Part shown: positions 24,764 through 33,306 of the stretch, piece by piece | Layout: every line of letters begins with the position of its first letter | Numbering within the stretch: the first letter of the stretch is position 1 | From: Bacillota bacterium | GTDB taxonomy: Bacteria; Bacillota; Clostridia; Lachnospirales; Cellulosilyticaceae | Assembly (NCBI GenBank): GCA_023436395.1 | Contig: JAEZJJ010000015.1 | Coordinates: 1 to 41,588, forward strand | Reading direction: 5' to 3' | Length of the DNA stretch: 41,588 nucleotides | Made by a program: the position numbers and the translations under genes | Notes under the pieces: generated by a model | What the model saw: the letters and a program-made list of their open reading frames with translations, nothing else | Databases searched by the model: none | What the model was told of the DNA's origin: nothing

Positions 24764-25476
24764 ATGTATGATGTAATTATAATTGGTGCTGGACCTACAG
24801 GAAGTACCGCTGCAAAAACATTAGCCGAGAATGGATATAAAGTATTACTAGTGGAAAAGTTTAAAATGCCACGATATAAGTCTTGTTCCGGGCAGCTCAT
24901 TAAAAAGTCATTAGACTTGGTGCAGACATACTTCGGTGAACCTGTTCCATTTTTTACTATGTATACCCCAACAGAAAATAGAGGATTAATTTAGACTCTC
25001 ACTTTTTTCATGCCTATATGCAACCAGAATTATCAGAGTATGACGCATGGTTTAATGTAAAAGATAATCAGTTAGTGTTAGGCATCTCTGTTAAAGATAA
25101 CAGTAAAACAGAATACTACTATGCCCAGTTTATTTCTTACATGAAGGATAATCACAATCTACAGATTAATAAACAACTAAAGATTGATAAATGGCTCATA
25201 CCACATATTCGTCCCAGTTGTACCATTGATTACTGTGTAGGGCGCATTTTATTTGCAGGAGAAATCGCTGGCTTCTTAAATCCAATGGGTGAAGGCATTT
25301 CTGCTGGAATGGAAAGCGGATACTGTGCAGCCAAAGCAATTCTGCAACACATTAATGATTTGGATTTGATTTATGCAAATTACCAAAAGAGTACAGAAGC
25401 CTTACATAATTATATGAAGCGACAATGGAACTTTGTTGCCAGAATGGCTGATACTTTTAGGGAAATGAAAATATAA
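24764..25476 (+). pseudogene. FAD-dependent oxidoreductase, geranylgeranyl-reductase family, with internal deletion
   Basis: The first frame (24764-24994) is the FAD-binding N-terminus: MYDVIIIGAGPTGSTAAKTL is a perfect Rossmann dinucleotide motif, and YKSCSGQLIKK is typical of the geranylgeranyl reductase family. After GLI the frame stops. A second frame from about 24991 (LDSHFFHAYMQPELSEYDAW) covers the C-terminal part, with GRILFAGEIAGFLNPMGEGI as the second FAD motif, to TAA at 25476. Together they give about 237 residues, while the family has about 360-400. Roughly 120 or more central codons are therefore missing, with a frame change at about 24990. AAGGA precedes the ATG. Confidence 0.85.
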
Positions 25477-25705
25477 ATCTGACTAGGAATACAGAAGATT
25501 GAAAAGGCGCTTTCCAATGCGGAGAATAGTGGTGAATCATTGGATGAATGGTATTCTTAATTCATTTACTACACCTTATACCAACGGTTATACTGAAGAG
25601 ATTAATAATAAAATCAAAGTTTTAAAACGTAATGCCTATGGGTATCGCAACTTCGAGAGATTTAGAAGTAGAATACTACATATGTGTAATAAAACAAGCA
25701 GCTAA
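25477..25705 (+). pseudogene. ISL3-family transposase, C-terminal remnant
   Basis: The frame ending at TAA 25705 reads HWMNGILNSFTTPYTNGYTE and then NNKIKVLKRNAYGYRNFERF followed by RSRILHMC. This is the highly conserved C-terminal end of ISL3 (DDE_Tnp_ISL3) transposases. Just upstream, another frame reads KIEKALSNAENSGESL, which also fits ISL3, so a frameshift or small deletion lies near 25540. The N-terminal ~330 residues are absent. The matching IS end lies 40 bases downstream. Confidence 0.85.
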
Positions 25706-25745
25706 GAAGATTTTTTAAATTCCTCCTAACTGCTTATAACTTAAC

Positions 25746-25779
25746 ATACTTGGGATACCCCAACTATTGACATAGAACC
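25746..25779 (+). repeat. ISL3-type terminal repeat, copy A
   Basis: This 34-base end runs from ATACTTGGGATACC to TTGACATAGAACC. It follows the ISL3 transposase remnant and is the element's right end. A copy differing at one position lies at 29087-29120 in the same orientation. Confidence 0.8.
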
Positions 25780-25780
25780 C

Positions 25781-25963
25781 CTAATAATCTCCCTCATTTA
25801 ATAGATTCTTATCATGCGTAACCTCAGTGTAAATATCCAAAATGGTCTCTATAGTTGCATATCCCATGATTATCCGGATTACGTTTACATTTGTCTTATT
25901 TTCTCGGAAATGTGAGCAAAAGGTGTGTCTGAAGTAATAGAAAGCGAATGCTCCTTGCTCTAT
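25781..25963 (-). pseudogene. Tyrosine recombinase/integrase, C-terminal fragment
   Basis: A minus-strand frame of about 60 codons ends at TAG (25781-25783). It reads EQGAFAFYYFRHTFCSHFRE, then NVNVIRIIMGYATIETILDI, then YTEVTHDK. These are the box II residues of phage-type integrases: Arg and His in FRHTF, the usual GHA replaced by GYA, and the catalytic Tyr in DIYTEV. There is no start, and the catalytic box I is missing. It begins where the 25965-26474 gene ends and stops 1 base from ISL3 end A, so the IS probably truncated or landed beside it. Confidence 0.8.
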
Positions 25964-25964
25964 C

Positions 25965-26474
25965 CTAATATTGATTCATGATTCTAGCGAAATTACTCTC
26001 ATGATATGGTAAATCCTTTTCCACTTTTCTTACCAGCAAATGAATTGTATTTTTCTCATCTAACTTAATTTTTAAAGATTGCACCTTTTTATTAAATATA
26101 CTGAAGTTCTTAACCTTTATTTCTTTAATTATATCATTGCCAAGAAAGACATAATTCTGCATATCTGCTTCTAAGTTCTCAACTTTAACAGAGGTAAGCA
26201 CAATCTTTTTACTATGTAATGGTATAATACCCACACCATGTTCAGTCTGGTTAATCAACAATGCATCAAAATTATTTGCCAAAACCTCTTTTGCAGCATT
26301 TGAATGAACTATCAAGCCTACTCCTAATCCAGCAGCCATGCCACCAGCAATACCGTACTTCATACCCTCTCTGCCGGTATCCTTTAATGCCATAAATATG
26401 GTATTACTATTTCCTAATCCATTAACTGTACCAAACATATCTGTTGCGCCTTCTATTGTTCTAAAATCGTACAT
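25965..26474 (-). CDS. Hypothetical protein with Gly-rich hydrophobic segment, in the LemA cluster
   Basis: This is a 169-residue protein of unknown family. Residues 38-57 (MKYGIAGGMAAGLGVGLIVH) form a Gly/Ala-rich hydrophobic stretch that could enter a membrane. The C-terminal half is beta-rich and basic (KIVLTSVKVENLEADM, KNFSIFNKKVQSLKIKLDEK) and looks like a small PH-like or lipid/ligand-binding domain, which is only a guess. AAGGAG, 8 bases before the ATG at 26474, supports the start. It lies 124 bases after the DUF2207-like gene and probably shares its transcript. Its end abuts the integrase fragment, so the natural C-terminus could have been changed. Confidence 0.75.
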   Translation of the reverse strand: MYDFRTIEGATDMFGTVNGLGNSNTIFMALKDTGREGMKYGIAGGMAAGLGVGLIVHSNAAKEVLANNFDALLINQTEHGVGIIPLHSKKIVLTSVKVENLEADMQNYVFLGNDIIKEIKVKNFSIFNKKVQSLKIKLDEKNTIHLLVRKVEKDLPYHESNFARIMNQY

Positions 26475-26598
26475 TATATTTTCTCCTTAATCATTGTTTT
26501 TTCTATATAATTTTACTTCCAGTCTTTATATGCACTTACTCATTCTTTTACTCTTTATATATACAAATACTCATCATATATGTTTAAATTGCTTCTTG

Positions 26599-27849
26599 CT
26601 ATATCCAATCAGTTCCCACCAGATACTTTTCTATCAAAGCATCCTCAAGCTTTACATTGACATCCAATGCAACTGCATAAATCAAGTAGTATTCCCAAAG
26701 AACAATCTCTTCCTCCGTTCGTTTACTGATAAGAGAATAGTCCTTCAAATAATTTTTCAGGGCATATGCCTTATTAAGCAACACTCTACCCTTTATGGTT
26801 GTAGTATAATTTTTATTAAAATAGCGTATCTGTTCTACAAACAGATAGACCCCAATAAAAACAAAAATCGCAAAAAATCCTATAATCATTGTGCAAAGCA
26901 TATTGAGACATAACGCTTTTCTCACAACACTGTACTGAAACTTATCTGCTCTTATTTGACCATAACTATAAGCCAAACTGCCGTCAAACATTTCCCTGTG
27001 ATAATAATCGTCTATATTCTTTATTTCATTATATAAGTCTTCTATCTCATCATCATTATTTAGCAGAATATAAACATATCCATCATCCGCAGGATAAACT
27101 CTATAATTTTCATGGGTATATTCATCCAACCATAAAGAGAAAATGAATACGATAATTGGTATGCAGATAGCCACTGCCATCTTTATTATTCTAAAGAAAA
27201 CTCCACCATGATTTTTAGAAAGATATCTACTATTCATCGTCTCCTTTTCAACCGTTTTCCGGTAAAGTGTCTTATCAAAGGTATGATTTCTAATTAAATT
27301 CAAAACCATCTTCTCACTGTCTGAAAGCTCCGATTCATCCTTATTGGTACAAATAAAGTAATCTTCTTTTTCTTTAATAAAGGCACAAAGCTTTAACTTT
27401 AATATAGTGGCTGCAATACTCTTTCTGGTATCCACTTCCTGCTTTGAGGTAAACATTAAGACAGCAGGTGACACCTTATCCAAATCACCACGATAATAAA
27501 TAAACTCGTCATTTCTTTTTATAATCGCATTTTTTCTAATGCGAATGATACGGAACATCCTCCTCAAAAAATGGAATAGTATCATCCACATAAAAGGAGT
27601 AAACATAAATATAATACCGGAATCCAACAAATATCTTCCCGAATATATCATATACTCTACCGAATAATGAGTCTCAAAACGATAGGGTTCCATTCTTACA
27701 ATCCAGCAGAATAAAATAAATAAAAAAGCAATTAAAATCAGCACAACATTTAATAATATCCTTCTTTTCTTACTAATCGTAACCAGATTTGCTTTATGTA
27801 TTAACGCATACACCACTGGAATTAACGCCATCCCAACAAAAAATGGCAT
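26599..27849 (-). CDS. DUF2207-like multi-pass membrane protein
   Basis: This 416-residue protein has five predicted helices: about residues 2-18, 31-52, 73-95, 221-241 and 313-338. The region after the last helix (GRVLLNKAYALKNYLKDYSL, then RTEEEIVLWEYYLIYAVALD) is the characteristic end of DUF2207 (YciQ-like) proteins. The N-terminal extracellular DUF2207 domain is not evident, so it is a short variant. AGGGAGGG precedes the ATG at 27849. It lies 31 bases after lemA. LemA and DUF2207 genes are regular partners in bacteria, with an envelope-related but undefined role. Confidence 0.8.
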   Translation of the reverse strand: MPFFVGMALIPVVYALIHKANLVTISKKRRILLNVVLILIAFLFILFCWIVRMEPYRFETHYSVEYMIYSGRYLLDSGIIFMFTPFMWMILFHFLRRMFRIIRIRKNAIIKRNDEFIYYRGDLDKVSPAVLMFTSKQEVDTRKSIAATILKLKLCAFIKEKEDYFICTNKDESELSDSEKMVLNLIRNHTFDKTLYRKTVEKETMNSRYLSKNHGGVFFRIIKMAVAICIPIIVFIFSLWLDEYTHENYRVYPADDGYVYILLNNDDEIEDLYNEIKNIDDYYHREMFDGSLAYSYGQIRADKFQYSVVRKALCLNMLCTMIIGFFAIFVFIGVYLFVEQIRYFNKNYTTTIKGRVLLNKAYALKNYLKDYSLISKRTEEEIVLWEYYLIYAVALDVNVKLEDALIEKYLVGTDWI

Positions 27850-27880
27850 AACAATCCCTCCCTATTCATTATTACTCTTA

Positions 27881-28429
27881 TTAAAATTCCACATGGACAT
27901 TATTTTTTGCCTGTGCTGCTTCCGTCTGATATAGAGTCGTTTCCTGAAATCCAAATATTTTCGCAAATATATTGGACGGGAATAGCTCTATCTTTGTATT
28001 GTATTTGGTGACAGTATCATTATAGAACTGCCTTGAAAATGCAATCTGTGACTCAATATCACTTAACCTTGTCTGCAATAGGATAAAGTTTTCATTCGCC
28101 TTTAATTCCGGATAATCTTCAGCAATAGCCATAACAGATCTTAGTGCGGCACTCATTTGGTTGTCTACATTATTTTTTTCATCTATGGTCTGTGCATTCA
28201 CCCAATCCGTACGAATCTTCGCGATATTCTCTAATACTGTAGATTCATGAACGGCATATGCTTTTACCGTCTCCACAAGATTCGGTATCAAGTCATATCT
28301 TTTCTGAAGCTGAACGTCTATCTGACTCCATGCATTTTTCGTTCTCTGCCTTAACTTAACTAAGCTATTATAATTAATTACAATAATAGCTACTGCTAAA
28401 ATAATAATGGTTATGACCACATAAATCAT
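27881..28429 (-). CDS. LemA family protein
   Basis: This 182-residue protein has an N-terminal helix (residues 2-22) with most of the protein outside or in the cytoplasm as an alpha-helical bundle. Family motifs are NSLVKLRQRTKNAWSQIDVQ, KRYDLIPNLVETVKAYAVHE, ANENFILLQTRLSDIESQIA, FSRQFYNDTVTKYNTKIELF-PSNIFAKIFGF and the closing ETTLYQTEAAQAKNNVHVEF. Length and motif order are normal. AAAGGGTGATAAA precedes the ATG at 28429. It is the first gene of a trio with a DUF2207-like gene and an unknown gene. Confidence 0.93.
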   Translation of the reverse strand: MIYVVITIIILAVAIIVINYNSLVKLRQRTKNAWSQIDVQLQKRYDLIPNLVETVKAYAVHESTVLENIAKIRTDWVNAQTIDEKNNVDNQMSAALRSVMAIAEDYPELKANENFILLQTRLSDIESQIAFSRQFYNDTVTKYNTKIELFPSNIFAKIFGFQETTLYQTEAAQAKNNVHVEF

Positions 28430-29086
28430 TTTATCACCCTTTACATTTCAAATTTTTTAAAAACTACTATGCTTTAGTCAAAATAACTCCCCTGTTGGTA
28501 ATCTCTTCCTTGTTCTTTAATAAGCTACGCATCCCTCTTGGAAGAATCCTCATATTTTCTTAGATACAGCACTTCAATTATGCTATTAATAAAAATAACC
28601 TCCCCTATTTCGTATTTTAACAAAATAATTATAAAAACAGCCCAAACAAAATATAAAACAATATCACCTTTTATTACAAATTATGCAAATAGGGATAAAG
28701 CACAGTATAATAGCCATTGCAAAACAATCTGTACCTCTTTTAATACTTCGAGGACGCTCTTAGCTTTTTAGTTTAGGTTGAATATTCTCATTATTCCGCT
28801 AATAACTTTATTCTAACTTGTTTTTGTGATTCTGTCATCCAACAATAAGGAATCGTATTAAATAGCACGCAATATCACATAACGTTTGCTATTTGAACTA
28901 CGCCTCAATAATTGACTCTTACTGACTTCACTTATTTTGTTCAAGCTATTTTTAGTATGGTATTAGCTCCTTTTTGAAATTCATAATCCCCCTTACTTCT
29001 TTAACATAATAGCCCATTTGAATATATTTACCAATAACTTCGTCAACATATAGTGACCTTTTTGCATATACATCTAATAACTTAGT
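28430..29086. other. Non-coding or decayed stretch upstream of lemA
   Basis: No intact gene is visible in these 657 bases. Two minus-strand relics are seen. At 28525-28767 a frame reads KSVLEVLKEVQIVLQWLLYC, has an in-frame TAA at 28681-28683, then continues FVIKGDIVLYFVWAVFIIIL and later INSIIEVLYLRKYEDSSKRD. It looks like a broken small membrane protein. At 28952-29089 another 45-codon frame (LLDVYAKRSLYVDEVIGKYI, then QMGYYVKEVR) runs to a TAA and reaches into ISL3 end B. Neither has a start signal or a family I can name. Confidence 0.45.
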
Positions 29087-29120
29087 ATACTTGAGATACC
29101 CCAACTATTGACATAGAACC
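29087..29120 (+). repeat. ISL3-type terminal repeat, copy B
   Basis: It matches copy A at 33 of 34 positions (G to A at the eighth base). Similarity continues about 12 more bases to the left (ATAACTTA). No transposase lies next to it. Its outer end is 2 bases from the T-tract of the lysS terminator. Confidence 0.8.
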
Positions 29121-29122
29121 AC

Positions 29123-29153
29123 AAAAAAAGAGCAACCATTCAGTATGATTGCC
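29123..29153 (-). terminator. lysS terminator
   Basis: On the minus strand GGCAATCAT and ATGGTTGCT pair with two wobble pairs around ACTGA, followed by CTTTTTTTG. It lies about 90 bases after the lysS stop. Confidence 0.8.
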
Positions 29154-29239
29154 CTTCTTGAACATGTTCTCTTTGATTGGCCCCAATTTTGTCGCAATAT
29201 CTGACTGCAACCTCCCAAAGCCCTTGAAAACACTAAGTT

Positions 29240-30769
29240 TTATTCATTTATTGGTTTCATCGTTGGGAATAATAATACATCTCTTATTGATGAAGAGTTT
29301 GTAAGTAACATAACAAGTCTATCAATTCCCATTCCCATTCCACCTGTTGGTGGTAAGCCATATTCAAGTGCAGTTAAGAAATCTTCATCGATTTCACAAG
29401 CTTCATCGTCACCTGCCGCTCTAAGTTCTTCTTGACGTTTGAAACGACTTCTTTGGTCAATTGGGTCATTAAGCTCTGAGAACGCATTGGCATGTTCACG
29501 ACCTACGATGAAGAGCTCGAATCTTTCTGTATACTCTGGATCTAATGGTTTACGTTTAGCAAGTGGAGAAATTTCTACTGGATGTTCTGTGATGAATGTT
29601 GGCTGTACAAGGTGTTCTTCTACAAATTCTTCAAAGAATAAGTTTAAGATATCACCTTTCATATGGTGTTCTTCTACTGCAATGTGTTTTTCTTTTGCAA
29701 TAGCTCTTGCTTCTTCTAATGTTGTAATCGCTCTAAAGTCTACACCTGTGTATTCTTTAACAGCTTCTAACATAGAAATTCTCTTGAATGGTTTTTCAAG
29801 ATCAACTGTTACACCATCATATTCAACAATAGCTGTACCATTTACTTCAAGTGCAGCATTTCTAATAAGTGCTTCTGTGATATCCATCATATCATTATAA
29901 TCAGCATAAGCTTGGTATAATTCAATCATTGTAAACTCTGGGTTATGTCTAATTGACATCCCTTCATTACGGAAGTTTCTACCAATTTCATATACTCTGT
30001 CAAACCCACCAACGATAAGTCTCTTTAATTTAAGTTCTGGTGCAATACGCATGAACATATCAATATCTAAGGTATTGTGGTGTGTAATGAAAGGACGAGC
30101 AGCCGCACCACCTGCAATTTCGTGAAGAATTGGTGTTTCTACTTCAATGAAATTAAGCTTATCTAAGTAGTTTCTCATTGAACGAATAATTGCACTACGT
30201 TTTAAGAATGTGTCTTTAACTTCTGGATTTACAATAAGGTCTACGTAACGTTGACGGTATCTCATCTCTACATCTTTAAGACCATGGTACTTCTCTGGTA
30301 AGATTTGTAAGCTTTTTGATAAAAGTGTTACTTCTTTTGCACGAACAGAAATTTCACCTTTTTGAGTTCTGAAGATATAACCTGTAATCCCTACAATATC
30401 ACCGATATCAAATTTCTTGAAGTCTGCATAATCCTCATCACCTAACTCATCTTTTCTAACATAAGATTGGATACGTCCTTCCTTATCTTGAATAGTGATG
30501 AAAGATGCTTTCCCCATATCACGTTTAGCCATAATACGACCTGCTACTGATAAATGTGTTTTCTCTGACATCTCATGCTCTTCTAATGTACTTTCAATAC
30601 TTTCAAAATATGCTTTAGCACTTTCACTATGAGCTGTTACATCAAACTTAGTGATTTTAAATGGGTCTTTACCTTTTTCTTGAAGATTAGCAAGTTTATC
30701 ATATCTTACTTTAATTAATTCACTAACATTTTCCTGTGCTTGTTCTTGTATTTGATTTTGCTCAGACAC
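29240..30769 (-). CDS. lysS: Lysyl-tRNA synthetase, class II
   Basis: LysS charges tRNA(Lys). This 509-residue enzyme has an N-terminal OB-fold anticodon-binding domain (about residues 73-175, SVAGRIMAKRDMGKASFITI). A class II core follows: motif 1 around IEVETPILHEIAGGAAARPF, motif 2 RNFRNEGMSIRHNPEFTMIE, and motif 3 GMGMGIDRLVMLL. The start is a GTG at 30769, 8 bases after AGGAGG. It follows greA by 26 bases and shares its promoter. No T-box leader is present. Confidence 0.97.
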   Translation of the reverse strand: MSEQNQIQEQAQENVSELIKVRYDKLANLQEKGKDPFKITKFDVTAHSESAKAYFESIESTLEEHEMSEKTHLSVAGRIMAKRDMGKASFITIQDKEGRIQSYVRKDELGDEDYADFKKFDIGDIVGITGYIFRTQKGEISVRAKEVTLLSKSLQILPEKYHGLKDVEMRYRQRYVDLIVNPEVKDTFLKRSAIIRSMRNYLDKLNFIEVETPILHEIAGGAAARPFITHHNTLDIDMFMRIAPELKLKRLIVGGFDRVYEIGRNFRNEGMSIRHNPEFTMIELYQAYADYNDMMDITEALIRNAALEVNGTAIVEYDGVTVDLEKPFKRISMLEAVKEYTGVDFRAITTLEEARAIAKEKHIAVEEHHMKGDILNLFFEEFVEEHLVQPTFITEHPVEISPLAKRKPLDPEYTERFELFIVGREHANAFSELNDPIDQRSRFKRQEELRAAGDDEACEIDEDFLTALEYGLPPTGGMGMGIDRLVMLLTNSSSIRDVLLFPTMKPINE

Positions 30770-30795
30770 TCCTGGTTCCTCCTCATTGGTACTGC

Positions 30796-31272
30796 TTAAT
30801 TTGTAATACCTAAAATTTCATATTTATCAACACCCTCAGATGTTTCAACCTCTATAATATCTCCTACTCTTCTGTTCATAAGGGCTGCCCCTACAGGAGA
30901 TTCATTGGAAATCTTGCCGTTCATAGGATCTGCTTCTGTTGAACCTACGATAAGATAATCAACCTCTTCTTCAAAAGTATGATCATATAATCTAACCCTA
31001 TAACCAGGTTTTACGATTTCTACTGCACCTTCTTCAGCTTCAATAACAACAGCATTTTTAAGCATTGTCTCAAGTTCTACAATTCTCACTTCGATTTCTG
31101 CTTGTTCTTCTTTCGCTGCATCATATTCTGCATTTTCAGAAAGGTCACCTTGTGCTCTTGCTTCCTTTAATTTTTCAGCTACATCATTACGTCGTGTTGT
31201 TTTTAAGTTTTCAAGTTCCGCCTCTAATTTCTTAATCCCCTCATATGTGAGTAATACTGATTTACTTGACAT
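30796..31272 (-). CDS. greA: Transcription elongation factor GreA
   Basis: This 158-residue protein rescues backtracked RNA polymerase. The N-terminal coiled coil (residues 10-75) carries the family signature ending in ARAQGDLSENAEYDAAKEEQ, with the acidic tip residues that enter the polymerase channel. The FKBP-like C-terminal domain follows (VGSTEADPMNGKISNESPVG). AAGGGAG precedes the ATG at 31272. It is the first gene of the greA-lysS operon, from a near-consensus promoter at 31365. Confidence 0.97.
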   Translation of the reverse strand: MSSKSVLLTYEGIKKLEAELENLKTTRRNDVAEKLKEARAQGDLSENAEYDAAKEEQAEIEVRIVELETMLKNAVVIEAEEGAVEIVKPGYRVRLYDHTFEEEVDYLIVGSTEADPMNGKISNESPVGAALMNRRVGDIIEVETSEGVDKYEILGITN

Positions 31273-31364
31273 GTTTTTACTCCCTTTCTCATACCTCTTT
31301 ATTATTTTTATATTTTAGCAATACTTATGTCTCTCTATACTTTTGTACATTTTATAATTTAACA

Positions 31365-31393
31365 ATTATACCGTACCTACCCTCTATTGTCAA
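31365..31393 (-). promoter_or_regulatory. Consensus sigma-A promoter of greA-lysS
   Basis: On the minus strand TTGACA (31388-31393), a 17-base spacer and TATAAT (31365-31370) match the consensus at all 12 positions. The predicted start is near 31358, giving a leader of about 85 bases. Confidence 0.92.
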
Positions 31394-31465
31394 CTTGACT
31401 AACTTAGAGTAGCCTCAGTATTTGCTCATATTATACTACCCAAAATCTATAGTCTCATACATGGA

Positions 31466-32440
31466 TTATAAGTGATGATGTAAGCGTTCTAAGCACGCCT
31501 CTAAAAGCCTTTCAACATCTGCATATGTTTCTACTGTGGTTAATGTTCGACGCAGATCTGCTGCACCATGTACACCTCGTACATAAGAGGTGAGATGAGA
31601 TCTCATCTCTCTCATTCCTACGTATTCACCTTTATAGGCTTCCAATAATTTTGCATGTTTTAAAATAACAGGGACACGTTCTTCAAATGTAGGTTCTGGT
31701 AAAAGTTCACCTGTTTCTAAATAATGCACCGTTCTTTTGAAAATCCAAGGATTTCCTTGTGCTGCTCTAGCAATAAGCACTGCATCACAACCTGTATAGT
31801 CTAGCATACGCTTAGCATCTTCAGGTGTTCGAATATCACCATTTCCAATAAGAGGAATACTAATATTCTTCTTTACTTCTTTTATAATATCCCAGTCTGC
31901 TGTCCCACTGTAAAATTGCTCTCTTGTTCTCCCATGTAATGCAATGGCACTTGCTCCAGCTTGTTCTATAATTTTAGCAACTTCTACTGCATTAATGCAG
32001 GTATCATCAAAACCTTTTCTAATTTTTACAGTAAGTGGCTTAGTAAGTGCATTAGAAACAGCATAAACGATTTCTCCTATGAGCTCTGGATTTTTTAGCA
32101 GTGCAGAACCTTCTGCATTTTTTGTAATCTTAGGCGCAGGGCAGCCCATATTAATATCTATGAAATCTACCTCACTTTGTTCCACCTGCTTTGCCATTTC
32201 ACTTAAAATTTGAGGGTCGCTCCCAAAAAGTTGTGCCCCTATTGGATGCTCCTTAGGGTCTATATATAAAAGATCATTCGTTTTTCCATTTTCATAAAGG
32301 AGTCCCTTTGCGCTCACCATCTCAGTGGTCATCATTCCTACACCAAATTCTTTACATATCAATCTAAAAGGCAAGTCTGTAATCCCTGCCATAGGTGCAA
32401 GAAACACATTATTAGGGGTTTCTACTGTACCAAATTTCAT
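31466..32440 (-). CDS. dusB: tRNA-dihydrouridine synthase, DusB type
   Basis: This FMN enzyme reduces uridines in tRNA to dihydrouridine. It has 324 residues. The TIM barrel opens VFLAPMAGITDLPFRLICKE, the catalytic Cys100 is in DINMGCPAPK, the HGRTREQFYSG phosphate/FMN loop is present, and GNGDIRTPEDAKRML and ARAAQGNPWIF complete the site. AGGATG precedes the ATG at 32440 by 11 bases. It lies 12 bases after coaX, so the pair is co-transcribed. The greA-lysS promoter follows. Confidence 0.95.
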   Translation of the reverse strand: MKFGTVETPNNVFLAPMAGITDLPFRLICKEFGVGMMTTEMVSAKGLLYENGKTNDLLYIDPKEHPIGAQLFGSDPQILSEMAKQVEQSEVDFIDINMGCPAPKITKNAEGSALLKNPELIGEIVYAVSNALTKPLTVKIRKGFDDTCINAVEVAKIIEQAGASAIALHGRTREQFYSGTADWDIIKEVKKNISIPLIGNGDIRTPEDAKRMLDYTGCDAVLIARAAQGNPWIFKRTVHYLETGELLPEPTFEERVPVILKHAKLLEAYKGEYVGMREMRSHLTSYVRGVHGAADLRRTLTTVETYADVERLLEACLERLHHHL

Positions 32441-32452
32441 TTCTTAATCATC

Positions 32453-33223
32453 CTATCTATTCTTTTCATATATGAGTGCAAGACCTTTAAGGGTTAAAAT
32501 GCCATCATATTTCTCTATCACATTTGTACCATCTTGAATAATCTTAGCAAGACCGCCTGTGGCGATGACTTTTAAGTCTTCACACTTCATTTCTTCTTTC
32601 ACTTTTTTTACAATATATTCAATTTGACCAATATAACCATAGACAAGTCCTGATTGCATACTGGCTACTGTATTTTTACAATCTAAAATACCTTTTGTTT
32701 TCTTAATTTCCATATGAGGTAATTGGGCTGCTCTTTGCCAAAGTGCATCTGCGCAAATACGAATACCAGGCGTAATGAGTCCACCTATGAATTCACCTTT
32801 TCCATTAACAATATCATAGGTTGTTGAAGTTCCAAAGTCTATTGCCATACAAGGCCCACCATAAAGTTCATATGCTGCTACACAGTTAACAATACGGTCT
32901 GCTCCTACCTCTCTTGGGTTGTCCGTTCTAACAGCAATACCCGTTTTAAGTCCTGGACCTACAATAAGAGGTTTATGCTTTAAGTATCTCTTTATCCCAT
33001 TATTAAATGAATACATAATATCTGGAACAACTGAAGATATAATAACAGCTGTAATATCTTGGGCTTTGATATCTTTTTGTCTTAACATCTCAACTATCAT
33101 AATACCATACTCATCCGATGTTCGTGGTGTTTGGGTTGTTAATCTAAAGCTGGCAATTAATTCTAATCCCTTCATAACACCCATGACAACATTGGTATTT
33201 CCTATATCTATTGCTAATAACAT
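32453..33223 (-). CDS. coaX: Type III pantothenate kinase
   Basis: CoaX phosphorylates pantothenate, the first step to coenzyme A, and belongs to the ASKHA fold. This 256-residue protein has the ATP phosphate-1 motif DIGNTN (residues 6-11), PREVGADRIVNCVAAY with the pantothenate-binding loop, IDFGTSTTYD with the phosphate-2 motif, and ATGGLAKI near the end. GGAGAGAG precedes the ATG at 33223. It sits downstream of coaBC, with a hairpin between them, and upstream of dusB. Confidence 0.96.
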   Translation of the reverse strand: MLLAIDIGNTNVVMGVMKGLELIASFRLTTQTPRTSDEYGIMIVEMLRQKDIKAQDITAVIISSVVPDIMYSFNNGIKRYLKHKPLIVGPGLKTGIAVRTDNPREVGADRIVNCVAAYELYGGPCMAIDFGTSTTYDIVNGKGEFIGGLITPGIRICADALWQRAAQLPHMEIKKTKGILDCKNTVASMQSGLVYGYIGQIEYIVKKVKEEMKCEDLKVIATGGLAKIIQDGTNVIEKYDGILTLKGLALIYEKNR

Positions 33224-33268
33224 AAATATTCTCTCTCCTTGTCTTCTATCAAGACTCTTCTAAGCTTT

Positions 33269-33297
33269 CAAAAAGGTGCTGCAATTCCTGCAACACC
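33269..33297 (-). terminator. Intrinsic terminator between coaBC and coaX
   Basis: On the minus strand GGTGTTGCA and TGCAGCACC pair with one G-U pair around GGAAT, followed by TTTTTG. No good promoter fits in the remaining 45 bases before coaX, so it is probably leaky. Confidence 0.75.
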
Positions 33298-33306
33298 ACT
33301 TTGTAT

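Noticed and set aside
28538..28771. Plus-strand 77-codon frame upstream of lemA
   Set aside because: No Shine-Dalgarno or recognisable domain; the opposite strand shows a more protein-like relic.
29178..29190. CCCCAATTTTG near the end of lysS as a third IS end
   Set aside because: It resembles ends of some other ISL3 members, but only 11 bases match and it differs from copies A and B.
31273..31465. T-box or other leader before greA-lysS
   Set aside because: No T-box core or specifier-like structure; a plain consensus promoter with a short leader explains the region.
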